The translations under genes and the position numbers were made by a program. From Diaphorobacter sp. HDW4B (lineage in GTDB: Bacteria; Pseudomonadota; Gammaproteobacteria; Burkholderiales; Burkholderiaceae_C), in contig NZ_CP049905.1 of the NCBI RefSeq assembly GCF_011305535.1, forward strand, positions 5,206,001 to 5,270,000: DNA of 64,000 nt, given 5' to 3'. The notes below the pieces were generated by a model, which was not told the origin of the DNA, did no database searches, and saw only the letters and a list, made by a program, of their open reading frames with translations. Below, one piece after another: positions 33,566 through 43,575 of this stretch (the first letter of the stretch is position 1; each line of letters begins with the position of its first letter).

Positions 33566-34276
33566 ATGAACATGCCTTTGAACTCGCCCGCCGACACCAC
33601 CAACCTCGTGGAACAGGCTCGCTTCAACATGATTGAGCAGCAGATCCGCCCATGGCGCGTGTTGGCCGAGGACGTGCTCGACCTGATGACCGAGGTGCGC
33701 CGCGAAGAGTTCGCGCCCATCGCGTATCGCTCCATGGCTTTCATGGACATCGAAATCCCGCTCAACGCATCGGTCGAAGAAGCCGAGCGCACGGGTCAAG
33801 TGATGATGCCTCCGCGCGTCGAGGCCCGTATGCTGCAGGACGCCGCCGTGAAGTCCACCGACCGCGTGCTCGAAATCGGCACCGGCTCCGGCTACATGGC
33901 CGCCCTGCTCGGCCGCAGCGGCTCGCAAGTGCTGTCGCTTGAAATCAACGCCGATCTGGTGGAGTTCGCCAAGGAAAACCTGCGCTCTGCCGGCATCACC
34001 AATGTGGAAGTCCGCATGGCCGACGGCTCGCAGGACCTGAGCAAGGACGGCCCGTTCGACGTCGTCATGGTCAGCGGCTCGATCGCCGAAGTGCCCAAGA
34101 GCCTGCTCGCCCTGCTGACCGAAGGCGGCCGCCTCGTGGCCGTCGTGGGCCAGGAACCCATGATGCGCACCACCGTGGTCACTCGCAAGGGCAGCAGCTT
34201 CGAAGTGACAGAGCCATGGGACATCATCGTTCCACGCCTGCAGGGATTCGCAGAGCCATCGTCCTTCAAGTTCTGA
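33566..34276 (+). CDS. pcm: Protein-L-isoaspartate O-methyltransferase family protein
   Basis: The 236-residue methyltransferase contains the SAM-binding motif LEIGTGSGYMAALL, then VLSLEINADLVEFAKENL. The N-terminal part (NMIEQQIRPWRV, VRREEFAP, LNASVEEAERTG-like) is that of Pcm proteins. It repairs isoaspartyl residues in damaged proteins if the family assignment holds for substrate. GGAG lies before ATG 33566. It is first in the apparent pcm-rhodanese-tolC operon. Confidence 0.88.
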   Translation: MNMPLNSPADTTNLVEQARFNMIEQQIRPWRVLAEDVLDLMTEVRREEFAPIAYRSMAFMDIEIPLNASVEEAERTGQVMMPPRVEARMLQDAAVKSTDRVLEIGTGSGYMAALLGRSGSQVLSLEINADLVEFAKENLRSAGITNVEVRMADGSQDLSKDGPFDVVMVSGSIAEVPKSLLALLTEGGRLVAVVGQEPMMRTTVVTRKGSSFEVTEPWDIIVPRLQGFAEPSSFKF

Positions 34277-34305
34277 TTCGTCTTTCTCCTTCTCAGGAAA
34301 CCAGC

Positions 34306-34647
34306 ATGATTGCCCACATTCGCCCCGCCCAGCTCGCCGATTGGATCGCCGCAGCACCCGAGGGAGCCCGTCCATTGGTCCTGGACGTTCGCGAAGCGTG
34401 GGAACTGCAGACCGCGAGCGTCACGCCTGCGGACTTTGAACTCGTAGCGATCCCGATGGGCGAGATTCCCGCCCGACTTGCCGAGCTTGACCCCGCACGT
34501 CCCGTGGCGTGCCTGTGTCACCACGGCATGCGCAGCCTGCGTGTGGCGGGCTTTCTCGACCATCAGGGATTCGAGCATGTCGCCAACATCACCGGCGGAA
34601 TCGATGCATGGTCAGAAGAGCTGGCCCCATCGGTGCCGCGCTACTGA
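34306..34647 (+). CDS. Rhodanese-domain sulfurtransferase-like protein
   Basis: The 113-residue single-domain protein has the rhodanese motifs LVLDVREAWEL and, at the active loop, ACLCHHGMRSLRVAGFL, with the expected catalytic Cys in the CHHGMRS loop. The end IDAWSEELAPSVPRY is also typical. It is 29 bases downstream of pcm and upstream of tolC, an order seen in related bacteria. Its sulfur acceptor is unknown. Confidence 0.87.
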   Translation: MIAHIRPAQLADWIAAAPEGARPLVLDVREAWELQTASVTPADFELVAIPMGEIPARLAELDPARPVACLCHHGMRSLRVAGFLDHQGFEHVANITGGIDAWSEELAPSVPRY

Positions 34648-34782
34648 GTACCGAGTATCGAGTCGCCGCGCCCGGATCTCCCGGATCGCAACGAGCAGTT
34701 TTTCCGTTCCTCCGTCCTGCGACGGCGCATGGGTTGCGCCTCGCGGTCCGGTTTCGTCATGCCGATTTGCTGGAAGGACATC

Positions 34783-36171
34783 ATGCCCTCTCCCCAACGT
34801 TTTTCGCCCCGCGCGCCCTTCGCGCTGCACAAGCTGTGCCTGTCGACGGCTGCGCTGCTCGGTGCGCTCGCATTCAACACCACCGCCAACGCGCAAAGCC
34901 TGCTCGAACTGGTGGAACAAGCCCGCGGCTACGATGCCCCCTGGCAATCGGCCAAGGCCCAATATGACGCGACGGTGAGCCGCGCCGAGCAGGCCCGTGC
35001 AGGTCTGTTGCCCAGCGTTGCGGCGCAGGCCGGCGTGAGCACCGCGCACACGCAATACCGCGTGAAGACATCCACGCAGACAGCGCGGGACTTCGATCTG
35101 CACGGCCCGTCGCAGCAAGCCGCCATCGTCGCGAGCCAGCCGCTGTTTCGCCCGGCCAACCGCATCACCTTCGAGCAAGGCAAGCGTGGCGTGGAAATCG
35201 CACAGGCGCAGATGGATGCCGCCGATCAGGATCTGCTGATCCGCGTGAGCCAGGCCTATTTCGACGTGTTGGCCGCGCAGGACACGCTCAACGTCGTGCA
35301 GGCGCAGAAGAAGGCCATCTCCGAACAGCTCGCCGCCGCCAAGAGCAATTTCGAACTCGGCAACGCCACCATCACCGACTCGCGCGAAGCGCAGGCGCGG
35401 CATGATCTGGCAAGCGCCCAAGAGATCGCGGCCACCAACGATCTGCAGGTGAAGAAGCTCGCGCTCGACCAGATCGTCGGCCATGCAGGCATCTCGCCGC
35501 TGCCGCTCGCGCAGCCCGTCAACCTGCCCGCCGTCGAGCCCGCCGATCTCAACCAATGGGTGGACACAGCCGAGTCCACACAACCCGCCGTGCGGCAAGC
35601 GCAGATCGCGCTCGACGTGGCGCGCCTTGAAACCAAGAAGGCCGAAACCGGCCATCTGCCCACGGTCGACCTGCAGGCCAGCTACGGCATGCAACGCAAT
35701 CCGAACGGCATGACTTCGCAACCGTTCGTGCATTCGCGCGCCACCAGCGCCAGCGTGGGCGTGGCGCTCAATGTGCCGCTGTTCGCAGGCTTTGCCGTGC
35801 AGAACCGCGTGAAGGAAACGTTGTCGCTGGAAGACAAGGCGCAGGCCGATCTGGACAACGCGCGACGCACCGTGGCGCAGGCCTCACGCGCCGCCTATCT
35901 GGGCGTGCAATCGGGCATGGGACAGGTCAAGGCGCTCGAAGCCGCAGTCACCTCCAGCAAGAGCGCGTTGGATGCCAACCTGCTGGGCTACCAGGTTGGT
36001 GTGCGCGTGAACATCGACATCCTCAACGCGCAAAGCCAGCTCTACCAGACCCAACGCGATCTCGCCAAGGCGCGGTATGACGTGCTGATGGGCCAGCTCA
36101 AGCTGCGTCAGGCGGCAGGCATTCTGGGCGAAGAGGACATCGCCAAGGTCGATGGCCTGCTCGCCAAGTGA
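34783..36171 (+). CDS. tolC: TolC-family outer-membrane channel protein
   Basis: The 462-residue protein has a signal peptide (LCLSTAALLGALAFNTTANAQ in part) and the TolC repeat structure of long periplasmic helices. Segments include SLLELVEQARGYDAPWQSAKAQYD in part, AQDTLNVVQAQKKAISEQ, NFELGNATITDSREAQARHDL in part, and LLGYQVGVRVNIDILNAQSQLYQTQRDLAKARYD in part. GGAAGGA just before ATG 34783 fixes the start. It would serve as the outer-membrane exit duct for efflux pumps or type I secretion; no pump gene is adjacent. Confidence 0.93.
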   Translation: MPSPQRFSPRAPFALHKLCLSTAALLGALAFNTTANAQSLLELVEQARGYDAPWQSAKAQYDATVSRAEQARAGLLPSVAAQAGVSTAHTQYRVKTSTQTARDFDLHGPSQQAAIVASQPLFRPANRITFEQGKRGVEIAQAQMDAADQDLLIRVSQAYFDVLAAQDTLNVVQAQKKAISEQLAAAKSNFELGNATITDSREAQARHDLASAQEIAATNDLQVKKLALDQIVGHAGISPLPLAQPVNLPAVEPADLNQWVDTAESTQPAVRQAQIALDVARLETKKAETGHLPTVDLQASYGMQRNPNGMTSQPFVHSRATSASVGVALNVPLFAGFAVQNRVKETLSLEDKAQADLDNARRTVAQASRAAYLGVQSGMGQVKALEAAVTSSKSALDANLLGYQVGVRVNIDILNAQSQLYQTQRDLAKARYDVLMGQLKLRQAAGILGEEDIAKVDGLLAK

Positions 36172-36179
36172 GCTTCTGA

Positions 36180-38897
36180 TCAGAGTTGGTGAACCACAAG
36201 GCGGAACTCGGGGTCATCCGGGAACGCCTTGATCTCGAAGCCCAGACGGCGCATCAGTTTGAGCATGTTCGGGTTGTTGCCCAGCACCAGCCCCTGAATT
36301 TCGGCCAGCCCGCGATCTCGGGCGACTTCCATGATCGCCAGCATCAGCCGTGAGCCCAGACCGCGCCCGGCAAAATCATCAGCCACCAGCAGTGCGAATT
36401 CACAGCTCGACTGATCCGGATTGGTCACATAGCGCGAAACGCCCACGATGCGCTCGGTCTCGGTGACCTGCCCCTCGCCGTCCACGGTGCTTTCTTTCTG
36501 CACCGCCACCAACGCCATTTCGCGGTCGTAATCGATGAGCGTGAAGCGCGCGAGCAGGGACGGAGGCAGTTCGGCGAGCTGCGACACAAAGCGGAAATAG
36601 CGGCTCTCGGGCGACAGCTCGCGCACCAGCTTTTGCAGCATTTGCGCGTCGTCCGGGCGAATCGGGCGCACGTGGTATTCGCCGCCGCCGCGCATCGGCC
36701 AGATCTGTTCGTAGCGCGCCGGGTACGGCATGATCGCCAGATGCGCGTAGCTCGAATCCGCGCCGAGCAGGCCGGTCGTGAGCGTGCCCGACGCGCCATG
36801 CGTGGCCTCGCCGACGACGATGCGCGCATCGACTGCCACCACGCCGTTGGCATCGACGATCAGCGGATTGATGTCCATCTCGCGCAACTGCGGCAGCGCG
36901 CAAGCCATTTCAGAGACGCGCAGCAGCACCTGCTCCAGCGCTTCGTAGTTCACCGGATCGGCACCGCGCCATTCGCCCAGCGTTTCGGCCACGCGCGAGC
37001 GCTCGATCAAGCGGCGCGCCAGAAACTGGTTGAGCGGCGGCAGTTCCATCGAGCCGTCGTCCATCAGCTCGACCATGGTGCCGCCCGCGCCGAAGTTGAT
37101 GATCGGGCCGAAATACTCGTCGCTCACCATGCCGATGCAGATTTCGCGCCCACGCTTGGCGCGCGCCATGTTCTGCACCGTCACGCCGTTGATGCGCGCC
37201 TTGGGTTGCAGGCGTGCAACGCGCTGCACCATGTCGGCATAGGCATCGCGCACGGCGGTGCCCGTGTGCACATTGAGCGCCACGCCGCCCACGTCGGACT
37301 TGTGGCTGATGTCGGGCGAATCGATCTTGAGCGCGACCGGATAACCGAGCTGCGTGGCGATCATCATCGCCTCGTGCCCGCTGCGCGCCTGCAGCGTGCG
37401 CGTGACCGGAATGTGGAACGCCGCGAGCAGCGACTTGGACTCCATCTCGGTCAGCACATTGCGGCGCTCGGCCAGCACGCTTTCGATGACCAATCGCGCG
37501 CCTTCGATGTCGGGCTTGGCGAGGGTCGAAAGCGATGGCGGCGTCTGCAGCAGCAGTTGCTGGTTGCGATAGAACGTGGAGATGTTGCAGAACGCGCCGA
37601 CCGCCGCCTCGGGCGTGCGAAAGCTCGGAATCTGCGCCTTGCGCAAGGTCTGGCGCGCGGGCAGCACCAGCGTGTCACCCAGCCAACTGGTGAGCAGTGG
37701 CTTGTTCATCGAACGTTTCGCGTCCGACAGGGCCTGCGCAACAGCGGTCGCGTCTCTGCCCGGCTTGGGCGAGAAGATGGCGAGTACACCGTCGATCTGC
37801 TTGTCCTTGTTGGCGGCTTCGATGGCAAGGCGGTAGTGCTCGGGACCGGCTTCTTCCGACAGATCGATCAGCTCGGACAAGGTGGCCAGCGGCGGCAGTT
37901 GTGGCGCAAGCTGCTGTGCGGCTTCCGCCGAGAGGTGGCCCAGCCCCAGTCCTTTTTCGTTGATCCAGTCTGCCGCGAGCACACCCGGCCCGCCGCCATT
38001 GGTGATCACCGCCAGACGCTGACCGACCGGGCGATAGCGCGAGGCCAGACACTTGGCCGCCGAGAACAGCTCGACAAAGGTGTTCACGCGCACGGCACCC
38101 GCGCGGCGCAGCGCGGCGTCAAACACTTCGTCACTGCCGACAATCGCACCGCTGTGCGTGAGCGCAGCCGCATTGCCAGCCGGCTTGCGACCGGCCTTCA
38201 GCACGATGACCGGCTTGGCATTGGCGGCCGAACGCAACGCGCTCATGAAGCGGCGCGCGTTCTGAATGCCTTCCATGTAGACGACGATGCTCTGCGTGCG
38301 CGGGTCATTCGCCAGAAAATCCAGCACGGCGGCGATGCCCAGATCGGTGTGAGGGCCGAGTGATACCACGCTCGAAAACCCCACGGCGTTGCTGCGCGCC
38401 CAATCCAGAATCGAGGCCGTGAGCGCGCCGGATTGGCTGATCAAACCAAGCGAGCCTTCTGCCGCCAACGGTCCCACGGCACTCGCGTTAAGTTGCAACG
38501 AAGGCCGCTGAATGCCGAGCGAATTCGGCCCCAGCAGAAACATGCCTTCGCGTTTGGCGATGCGCTTCAAGTCGAACGCCTGCGCCTGCGACATGCCGGT
38601 GGACAGCACGATGGCGGCACGGCAATTCATGCGCCCCGCCACTTCCATGGCAGCAGCCACTTCGTCCGCAGGCAACGCGATCACCGCGAGATCTGCACGT
38701 GCCTGTGCCAGATCGGCCAGCGTGCCGCTGGTGTGGATGTCCATGAAGGTCAGGCTGCCGGTGAACTTCTGGGCACGCAAGGCTTCATGGACATGGCGTG
38801 CCAGCGGCGACAGAGAATCGGGTTTGTCGCCCGGCCCTGCCAGCACGACGACCGACGTGGGGGCAAACAAGGGGGTGAGGTAGTGCTTATCCAACAT
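36180..38897 (-). CDS. Acyl-CoA ligase-like protein fused to GNAT acetyltransferase (Pat/PatZ type)
   Basis: The 905-residue protein fuses an NDP-forming acyl-CoA synthetase-like region with a C-terminal GNAT domain, the layout of the protein lysine acetyltransferase Pat/PatZ. In order: CoA-binding domain (about 1-140, SVVVLAGPGDKPDSLSPLAR), ligase-CoA domain (LISQSGALTASI), ATP-grasp region (about 480-700, VALKIDSPDISHKSDVGGVAL) and GNAT (about 735-900, ADDFAGRGLGSRLMLAIMEVAR in part). A His is present in LTHSGAIVGSDEVFDAALRR, where NDP-forming ligases carry the phospho-His. It could regulate acyl-CoA synthetases by acetylation; PrpE in this window has the usual target motif. ATG 38897 is used. 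Confidence 0.87.
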   Translation of the reverse strand: MLDKHYLTPLFAPTSVVVLAGPGDKPDSLSPLARHVHEALRAQKFTGSLTFMDIHTSGTLADLAQARADLAVIALPADEVAAAMEVAGRMNCRAAIVLSTGMSQAQAFDLKRIAKREGMFLLGPNSLGIQRPSLQLNASAVGPLAAEGSLGLISQSGALTASILDWARSNAVGFSSVVSLGPHTDLGIAAVLDFLANDPRTQSIVVYMEGIQNARRFMSALRSAANAKPVIVLKAGRKPAGNAAALTHSGAIVGSDEVFDAALRRAGAVRVNTFVELFSAAKCLASRYRPVGQRLAVITNGGGPGVLAADWINEKGLGLGHLSAEAAQQLAPQLPPLATLSELIDLSEEAGPEHYRLAIEAANKDKQIDGVLAIFSPKPGRDATAVAQALSDAKRSMNKPLLTSWLGDTLVLPARQTLRKAQIPSFRTPEAAVGAFCNISTFYRNQQLLLQTPPSLSTLAKPDIEGARLVIESVLAERRNVLTEMESKSLLAAFHIPVTRTLQARSGHEAMMIATQLGYPVALKIDSPDISHKSDVGGVALNVHTGTAVRDAYADMVQRVARLQPKARINGVTVQNMARAKRGREICIGMVSDEYFGPIINFGAGGTMVELMDDGSMELPPLNQFLARRLIERSRVAETLGEWRGADPVNYEALEQVLLRVSEMACALPQLREMDINPLIVDANGVVAVDARIVVGEATHGASGTLTTGLLGADSSYAHLAIMPYPARYEQIWPMRGGGEYHVRPIRPDDAQMLQKLVRELSPESRYFRFVSQLAELPPSLLARFTLIDYDREMALVAVQKESTVDGEGQVTETERIVGVSRYVTNPDQSSCEFALLVADDFAGRGLGSRLMLAIMEVARDRGLAEIQGLVLGNNPNMLKLMRRLGFEIKAFPDDPEFRLVVHQL

Positions 38898-39107
38898 AGT
38901 GATGATGAAACGACTGAGGCTGACGGCACGGCGGAGGAGGACCTGCTTTTCCAATGAAAGCAGGCAGCTCATGAATGCCCATTGTCTTGCACTTGAGTGA
39001 AAACCATAGCTTCAAACGCGACGGCGTTTGTTGTTGGTCATAGTGTGGTCTTATCGAACGGCGTATTTGCGTGCCGCTGACCACCTCAAACGCTGGTCAA
39101 ACGCTGG

Positions 39108-40415
39108 TCAATCGCGCGTCACCACCGGCGAAGCCGAGCGCATTTGCTGCACCACGGCCAGAGCCGTGGACAGCGCCGCGCCGCGATGTGCGCTGGTGAA
39201 GGCGTGGCAGCGCGAGGCGAGATCGGACCAGCGCTCGGGCTCGTTGACGAGGCGCACGGATTCGAGCACGCCCTCTTCCATGTCTGCCACGCGCAGGGCG
39301 ACGCCCGCATCCGCAGCCAGCTCGGACGCCTCGGCAAAATTGAAGGTGTGCGGCCCCATGATGACCGGGCAATCGCACGACAGCGCCTCGATCAGGTTCT
39401 GTCCACCCAAGGGCTCGAAGCTGCCGCCCAGCATCGCAGCATGCGCCATGCCGTAGTACTGCGCCATCTCGCCCATGCTGTCGCCCAGCCAGACATCGGC
39501 CGCCTCAGGAACATCGTCCCACGCGCTGCGACGCGACACCGACAGACCCGCTTCGGTGCACAGCGCAATCACCTCGTCAAAACGCTGCGGATGGCGCGGC
39601 ACGAGCAGCCACTGCACCTGTTGATTGCGGCTTGCAAAGCTTTCGCGCTGACGCAGCCAAGCCTGAAGCCAGACAGCCTCTTCTCCTTCGCGGCTGCTGG
39701 CGAACAGCACGACCGGGCGCTGGCTCGTCGCGCGCCACTCGCGCCCGCGCGCCAGCAACTTGGCGTCGGGCACGCTGTCGAATTTCAGATTGCCCAGCAC
39801 GCCACGCACCGGCGCACCAATGTCGGCGAGCCGTTTGGCATCCGCCTCGGTCTGCGCCCAGACGGCGGAGAGGCTCTTGTATGCAGGCCCGGCCAGCCAC
39901 GACAGCCGCTTGGCCCCGCGCCACGATTTCTCGTTCATGCGCGCATTGGCCAGCACCAGCGGAATGCCGCGCGCCTTGCAACCGGCAACGAGATTCGGCC
40001 AGATTTCGGTCTCCATCAGCACGCCGATGTCGGGCCGGAAATTCAGCAGAAAACGCCGCACGGCCTGTGGCGAATCCCAGGGCTGCCAGACCTGGATATC
40101 GTCGCCTCGCAGCAGCTTTTTGCCCTCTTCACGCCCCGTGGCCGTGCCGTTGGTGAGCAGCAACTGCATCTCAGGCACCAGCTCGCGCAGTTCCTTGAGC
40201 AGAATGGCTGCGGCGCGGGTCTCGCCCAGCGACACGGCATGAATCCAGATCAGCGGGCGCGAGGAAGCGCCCGACGTGCGCGGCGAAATCTCGTATTGAC
40301 CAAAGCGCTCCGGCACGGCCACGGCGTAACCCGGCTCGGACTGCGCGCGCCGCTCCAACTTGCGACGCAACAACGGCGTGGCAAGCTGAATCGCCAGTGA
40401 ATAAAGTCCCAGCAC
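39108..40415 (-). CDS. waaA: 3-deoxy-D-manno-octulosonic acid (Kdo) transferase
   Basis: The 435-residue glycosyltransferase adds Kdo to lipid A precursor at the inner membrane. Family segments include RFGQYE near the N-terminus, WIHAVSLGETRAAAILLKEL, LLTNGTATGREEGK, METEIWPNLVAGCKARGIPLVLANARMNEKS in part, and the C-terminal LGDSMGEMAQYYGMAHAAMLGGSF and GGQNLIEALSCDCPVIMGPH in part. The N-terminal helix anchors it. It lies 39 bases downstream of algC, suggesting one operon for surface polysaccharide synthesis. Confidence 0.95.
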   Translation of the reverse strand: MLGLYSLAIQLATPLLRRKLERRAQSEPGYAVAVPERFGQYEISPRTSGASSRPLIWIHAVSLGETRAAAILLKELRELVPEMQLLLTNGTATGREEGKKLLRGDDIQVWQPWDSPQAVRRFLLNFRPDIGVLMETEIWPNLVAGCKARGIPLVLANARMNEKSWRGAKRLSWLAGPAYKSLSAVWAQTEADAKRLADIGAPVRGVLGNLKFDSVPDAKLLARGREWRATSQRPVVLFASSREGEEAVWLQAWLRQRESFASRNQQVQWLLVPRHPQRFDEVIALCTEAGLSVSRRSAWDDVPEAADVWLGDSMGEMAQYYGMAHAAMLGGSFEPLGGQNLIEALSCDCPVIMGPHTFNFAEASELAADAGVALRVADMEEGVLESVRLVNEPERWSDLASRCHAFTSAHRGAALSTALAVVQQMRSASPVVTRD

Positions 40416-40454
40416 TGAATTGCCTGAATTCGTTGACGGCCTTTGGTGTGGCTG

Positions 40455-41843
40455 TCAGTGCGCCGCGCCGCCCACCTTGGCACCGGGTTTCACGCGTTCT
40501 AGCAAGGCCAGCATGGCCGCTTCGATGCGGTGCATGGCTTCCTGTGTGTGGCCTTCAAAACGCAGCACCAGCACGGGCGTCGTGTTGCTCGCGCGGATCA
40601 GGCCAAAGCCGTCCGGCCAGTCCACGCGCAGACCGTCGATCGTGCTGAGCTGTGCCGGCGCCTCGAAAGTGGATTCCGCCAGCGCCTGCAATTGCGCGGT
40701 CAGGCGATGTGGCTCGCCCTCTTCGCACGACACATTGAGTTCGGGCGTCGAAAAGCTGGTCGGCAAGGCATTGAGCACGGCGCTCGGGTCGCTGCTCTTG
40801 CTCAGAATTTCCAGCAGACGGCAGCCCGCATAGGTGCCGTCGTCAAAACCGAACCAGCGTTCCTTGAAGAAGATATGGCCGCTCATCTCGCCGCCGAGCG
40901 GTGCATCCAGCTCCTTCATGCGCGCCTTGATCAGCGAATGGCCGGTCTTGTACATGACGGCCTTGCCGCCTGCCGCCTCAATGGCCGGAGCCAGGCGCTG
41001 CGTGCACTTCACATCGAACAGAATCGAGCCGCCGGGCACGCGCGAGAGCACGTCCTGCGCGAACAGCATCATCTGACGGTCGGGGAAAATGTTCTGGCCG
41101 TCCTTGGTAACGATGCCGAGGCGGTCGCCGTCGCCGTCAAATGCGAGACCCAGCTCGGCGTCGCTGTTCTTGAGCGCGGCGATCACGTCCTTCAGATTGT
41201 CCGGCTTGCTCGGATCGGGATGGTGGTTGGGGAAATCGCCGTCCACTTCCGAGAACAGCTCGATCACCTCGCAGCCGATCGCGCGGAAGATGTCAGGGGC
41301 CGAAGCTCCCGCCACGCCATTGCCGGAATCGACCACGATCTTCATCGGGCGCGCCAGTTGGATGTCGCCAACGATGCGGTCGGTATAGGCTTGCAGCACA
41401 TTGGCTTCGCGGATGCTGCCGCCCTCGGCTGCTTGCCACGATTGCTCGTCCATCACGCGGCGCAGGTTCTGGATTTCCTCGCCATAGATGGCCTTGCCCG
41501 CGAGCACCATCTTGAAGCCGTTGTAATCCTTGGGATTGTGGCTGCCGGTCACCTGAATGCCGCTTTGGCACAGCGTCGCAGCCGCGACGTACAGCATGGG
41601 CGTCGTCACCATGCCGACATCGATCACGTCGATGCCCACATCCACCAGCCCCGCCATCAGCGCGGCGGACAGCGCCGGACCGGACAGACGGCCATCGCGG
41701 CCCACGGCCACCACGCGCTCGCCCTTGGCCTTGGCGGCCAGACCGAAGGCTCTGCCCAGATTGCGGGCAACGTCTTCGTTCAGAGTGCTGGGCACAATGC
41801 CGCGAATGTCATAGGCTTTGAAAATGGCTGGCGAAAATGGCAC
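40455..41843 (-). CDS. algC: Phosphomannomutase/phosphoglucomutase
   Basis: The 462-residue enzyme interconverts hexose 1- and 6-phosphates for LPS and exopolysaccharide synthesis. It has the phosphoserine loop VTGSHNPKDYNGFK, the metal loop AFDGDGDRLG, the sugar loop GGEMSGHIFF and the phosphate loop RASNTTPVLVLRFEG. A GTG start at 41843 (then PFSPAIFKAYDIRG) is preferred because a much longer upstream frame lacks homology and AGGT lies upstream of the GTG. It precedes waaA. Confidence 0.94.
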   Translation of the reverse strand: MPFSPAIFKAYDIRGIVPSTLNEDVARNLGRAFGLAAKAKGERVVAVGRDGRLSGPALSAALMAGLVDVGIDVIDVGMVTTPMLYVAAATLCQSGIQVTGSHNPKDYNGFKMVLAGKAIYGEEIQNLRRVMDEQSWQAAEGGSIREANVLQAYTDRIVGDIQLARPMKIVVDSGNGVAGASAPDIFRAIGCEVIELFSEVDGDFPNHHPDPSKPDNLKDVIAALKNSDAELGLAFDGDGDRLGIVTKDGQNIFPDRQMMLFAQDVLSRVPGGSILFDVKCTQRLAPAIEAAGGKAVMYKTGHSLIKARMKELDAPLGGEMSGHIFFKERWFGFDDGTYAGCRLLEILSKSSDPSAVLNALPTSFSTPELNVSCEEGEPHRLTAQLQALAESTFEAPAQLSTIDGLRVDWPDGFGLIRASNTTPVLVLRFEGHTQEAMHRIEAAMLALLERVKPGAKVGGAAH

Positions 41844-41993
41844 GAGACAACCTGTAAAAAAAGTTGAAAAACGCCTTCGATTGTAGGCGTGCCGGATGGT
41901 GCCGCCGCCGCTGGCAAATTTCATGGACGCGGTTTTTGATGGACATGTCCGAAAACTGCCAGCGTTTGAGCAGCCTCTCTCTATCATGAAGCC

Positions 41994-43511
41994 ATGTCCG
42001 AAATCACTCCAACACCCGTGGAAGATGCCCGCTACCTGGCGCTCAAGGCGCGCGATGCGCGTTTTGACGGCAGCTTTTTCACGGGCGTGACCAGCACCGG
42101 CATTTACTGCCGCCCGGTCTGCGCGGTACGCACACCGCGTCGTGAAAACTGCCGCTTTTTCGACTTGGCCGCCCAAGCCGAACATGCGGGCTTTCGCCCC
42201 TGCCTGCGCTGCCGCCCCGAACTGGCTCCGCAGGCGCTGGTCTGGTCGAATCAGGATGCGAGCGGCATTTTGCTGCAGCAGGCCCTGCGCATGCTGGATG
42301 CGCCCGAGAACTGGTCGGATGCCGAAGGCGGCGCGGTGATCGACTGGCTGGCCGGACGGCTGGGCGTGTCGGATCGCCATGTGCGTCGCATCTTCAGCTC
42401 GGCGCTTGGCATTTCGCCATTGCAATACTTGCAGACCCGCCGCTTGCTGGCCGCCAAGCAATTGCTGACCGACACGACGCTGCCCATTACCCAGATCGCG
42501 CTGGCCAGTGGCTTTCGCAGCGTTCGAGGATTCAATGCCGCATTTCAGCAGCACTATTCGCTCAAGCCCAGCCAGTTGCGCCGGGAAGGCAGTGATTCAG
42601 CGACCGGCGATGCGGTTCAATCGCATGTGATTCGGCTGGGCTGGCGTCCGCCTTATGACGTGCAAGCCATGCTCGGATTTCTGGGAACGCGCGCCATTGA
42701 GTCGCTGGAGCAAGTGGAATCCACGCCTGCCAAGGGCTTGCCCGGCATGCGGAGAACGCTGCGCATGGGCGATGGCCCGAAATCCGCCACAGGCTGGTTT
42801 GAGGTGCGCTTTGACACATCCGCCTCGCGCCTTCTGTTGGTGACCAGCGATTCACTGCTGCCCGTGCTGCCTGTACTCATTGCCCGCATTCGCGCCATGT
42901 TCGATCTGGACGCCGATCTGCAGGTGATCGATTCCGCGCTCGCCCCGTTCTTTCAGAGCGGCGAAGGCATGCGGGTGCCCGGTGCGGCAGACGGGTTTGA
43001 ACTGGCCGTGCGTGCCGTGCTCGGTCAGCAGATCACCGTGGCTGCGGCGCGCACCATCGCGCAGCGCTTGGCACACCGGTTTGGCGAGCCCATCGTCACG
43101 CCTTGGTCGGAGTTGTCCCGACTTTTCCCTACAGCACAAGCGCTGGCCGAAGCCAGTGGCGACGATCTGGGCGCGCTCGGCATCGTGCGCCAACGCCAGC
43201 AGGCCATCAAGGCCGTGGCGATGGCCGTCGCGGACGGAAAACTGCGGCTCGCCCCCGGCGAAGACCCCGAAGTCACGATGGCCACGCTGCGCGAGTTGCC
43301 CGGCATTGGCGACTGGACCGCGCAATACATCGCCATGCGTGCACTGCGCTGGCCGGATGCCTTCCCCGCCGGTGACGTCGCCCTGCAATCAGCACTGGGC
43401 ATCGCTCGCGGCACGAGCGCGGCGCGCGACGCACTGGCGGCTTCGCAAGTCTGGCGGCCTTGGCGCAGCTATGCCGTCATGCGCACCTGGGCCGGTCTGG
43501 CCCGCTCGTGA
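41994..43511 (+). CDS. alkA: Ada-domain/AraC/AlkA fusion DNA glycosylase
   Basis: The 505-residue protein has three parts. The N-terminal Ada zinc domain (about 1-85) includes YCRPVCAVRTPRRENCRFF and FRPCLRCRPE, with the four Cys ligands. An AraC helix-turn-helix (about 100-200) includes LGVSDRHVRRIFSSALGISP and TQIALASGFRSVRGFNAAFQ. The C-terminal AlkA glycosylase (about 215-500) has the HhH motif LRELPGIGDWTAQYIAMRAL with catalytic Asp in PAGDVAL. The protein can sense phosphotriester damage, activate transcription and remove alkylated bases. It is followed by ogt and an EamA transporter gene. Confidence 0.93.
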   Translation: MSEITPTPVEDARYLALKARDARFDGSFFTGVTSTGIYCRPVCAVRTPRRENCRFFDLAAQAEHAGFRPCLRCRPELAPQALVWSNQDASGILLQQALRMLDAPENWSDAEGGAVIDWLAGRLGVSDRHVRRIFSSALGISPLQYLQTRRLLAAKQLLTDTTLPITQIALASGFRSVRGFNAAFQQHYSLKPSQLRREGSDSATGDAVQSHVIRLGWRPPYDVQAMLGFLGTRAIESLEQVESTPAKGLPGMRRTLRMGDGPKSATGWFEVRFDTSASRLLLVTSDSLLPVLPVLIARIRAMFDLDADLQVIDSALAPFFQSGEGMRVPGAADGFELAVRAVLGQQITVAAARTIAQRLAHRFGEPIVTPWSELSRLFPTAQALAEASGDDLGALGIVRQRQQAIKAVAMAVADGKLRLAPGEDPEVTMATLRELPGIGDWTAQYIAMRALRWPDAFPAGDVALQSALGIARGTSAARDALAASQVWRPWRSYAVMRTWAGLARS

Positions 43512-43575
43512 GATTGCGCCCGAACCACGCCCACGCGCCCTCTTTCTCTTTCAGAACAGATTCGGAGATTTTTCC

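Noticed and set aside
41844-42554. Upstream extension of AlgC by about 237 codons
   Set aside because: It runs opposite the Ada-AlkA gene. Homology to phosphomannomutase begins right after the GTG at 41843.
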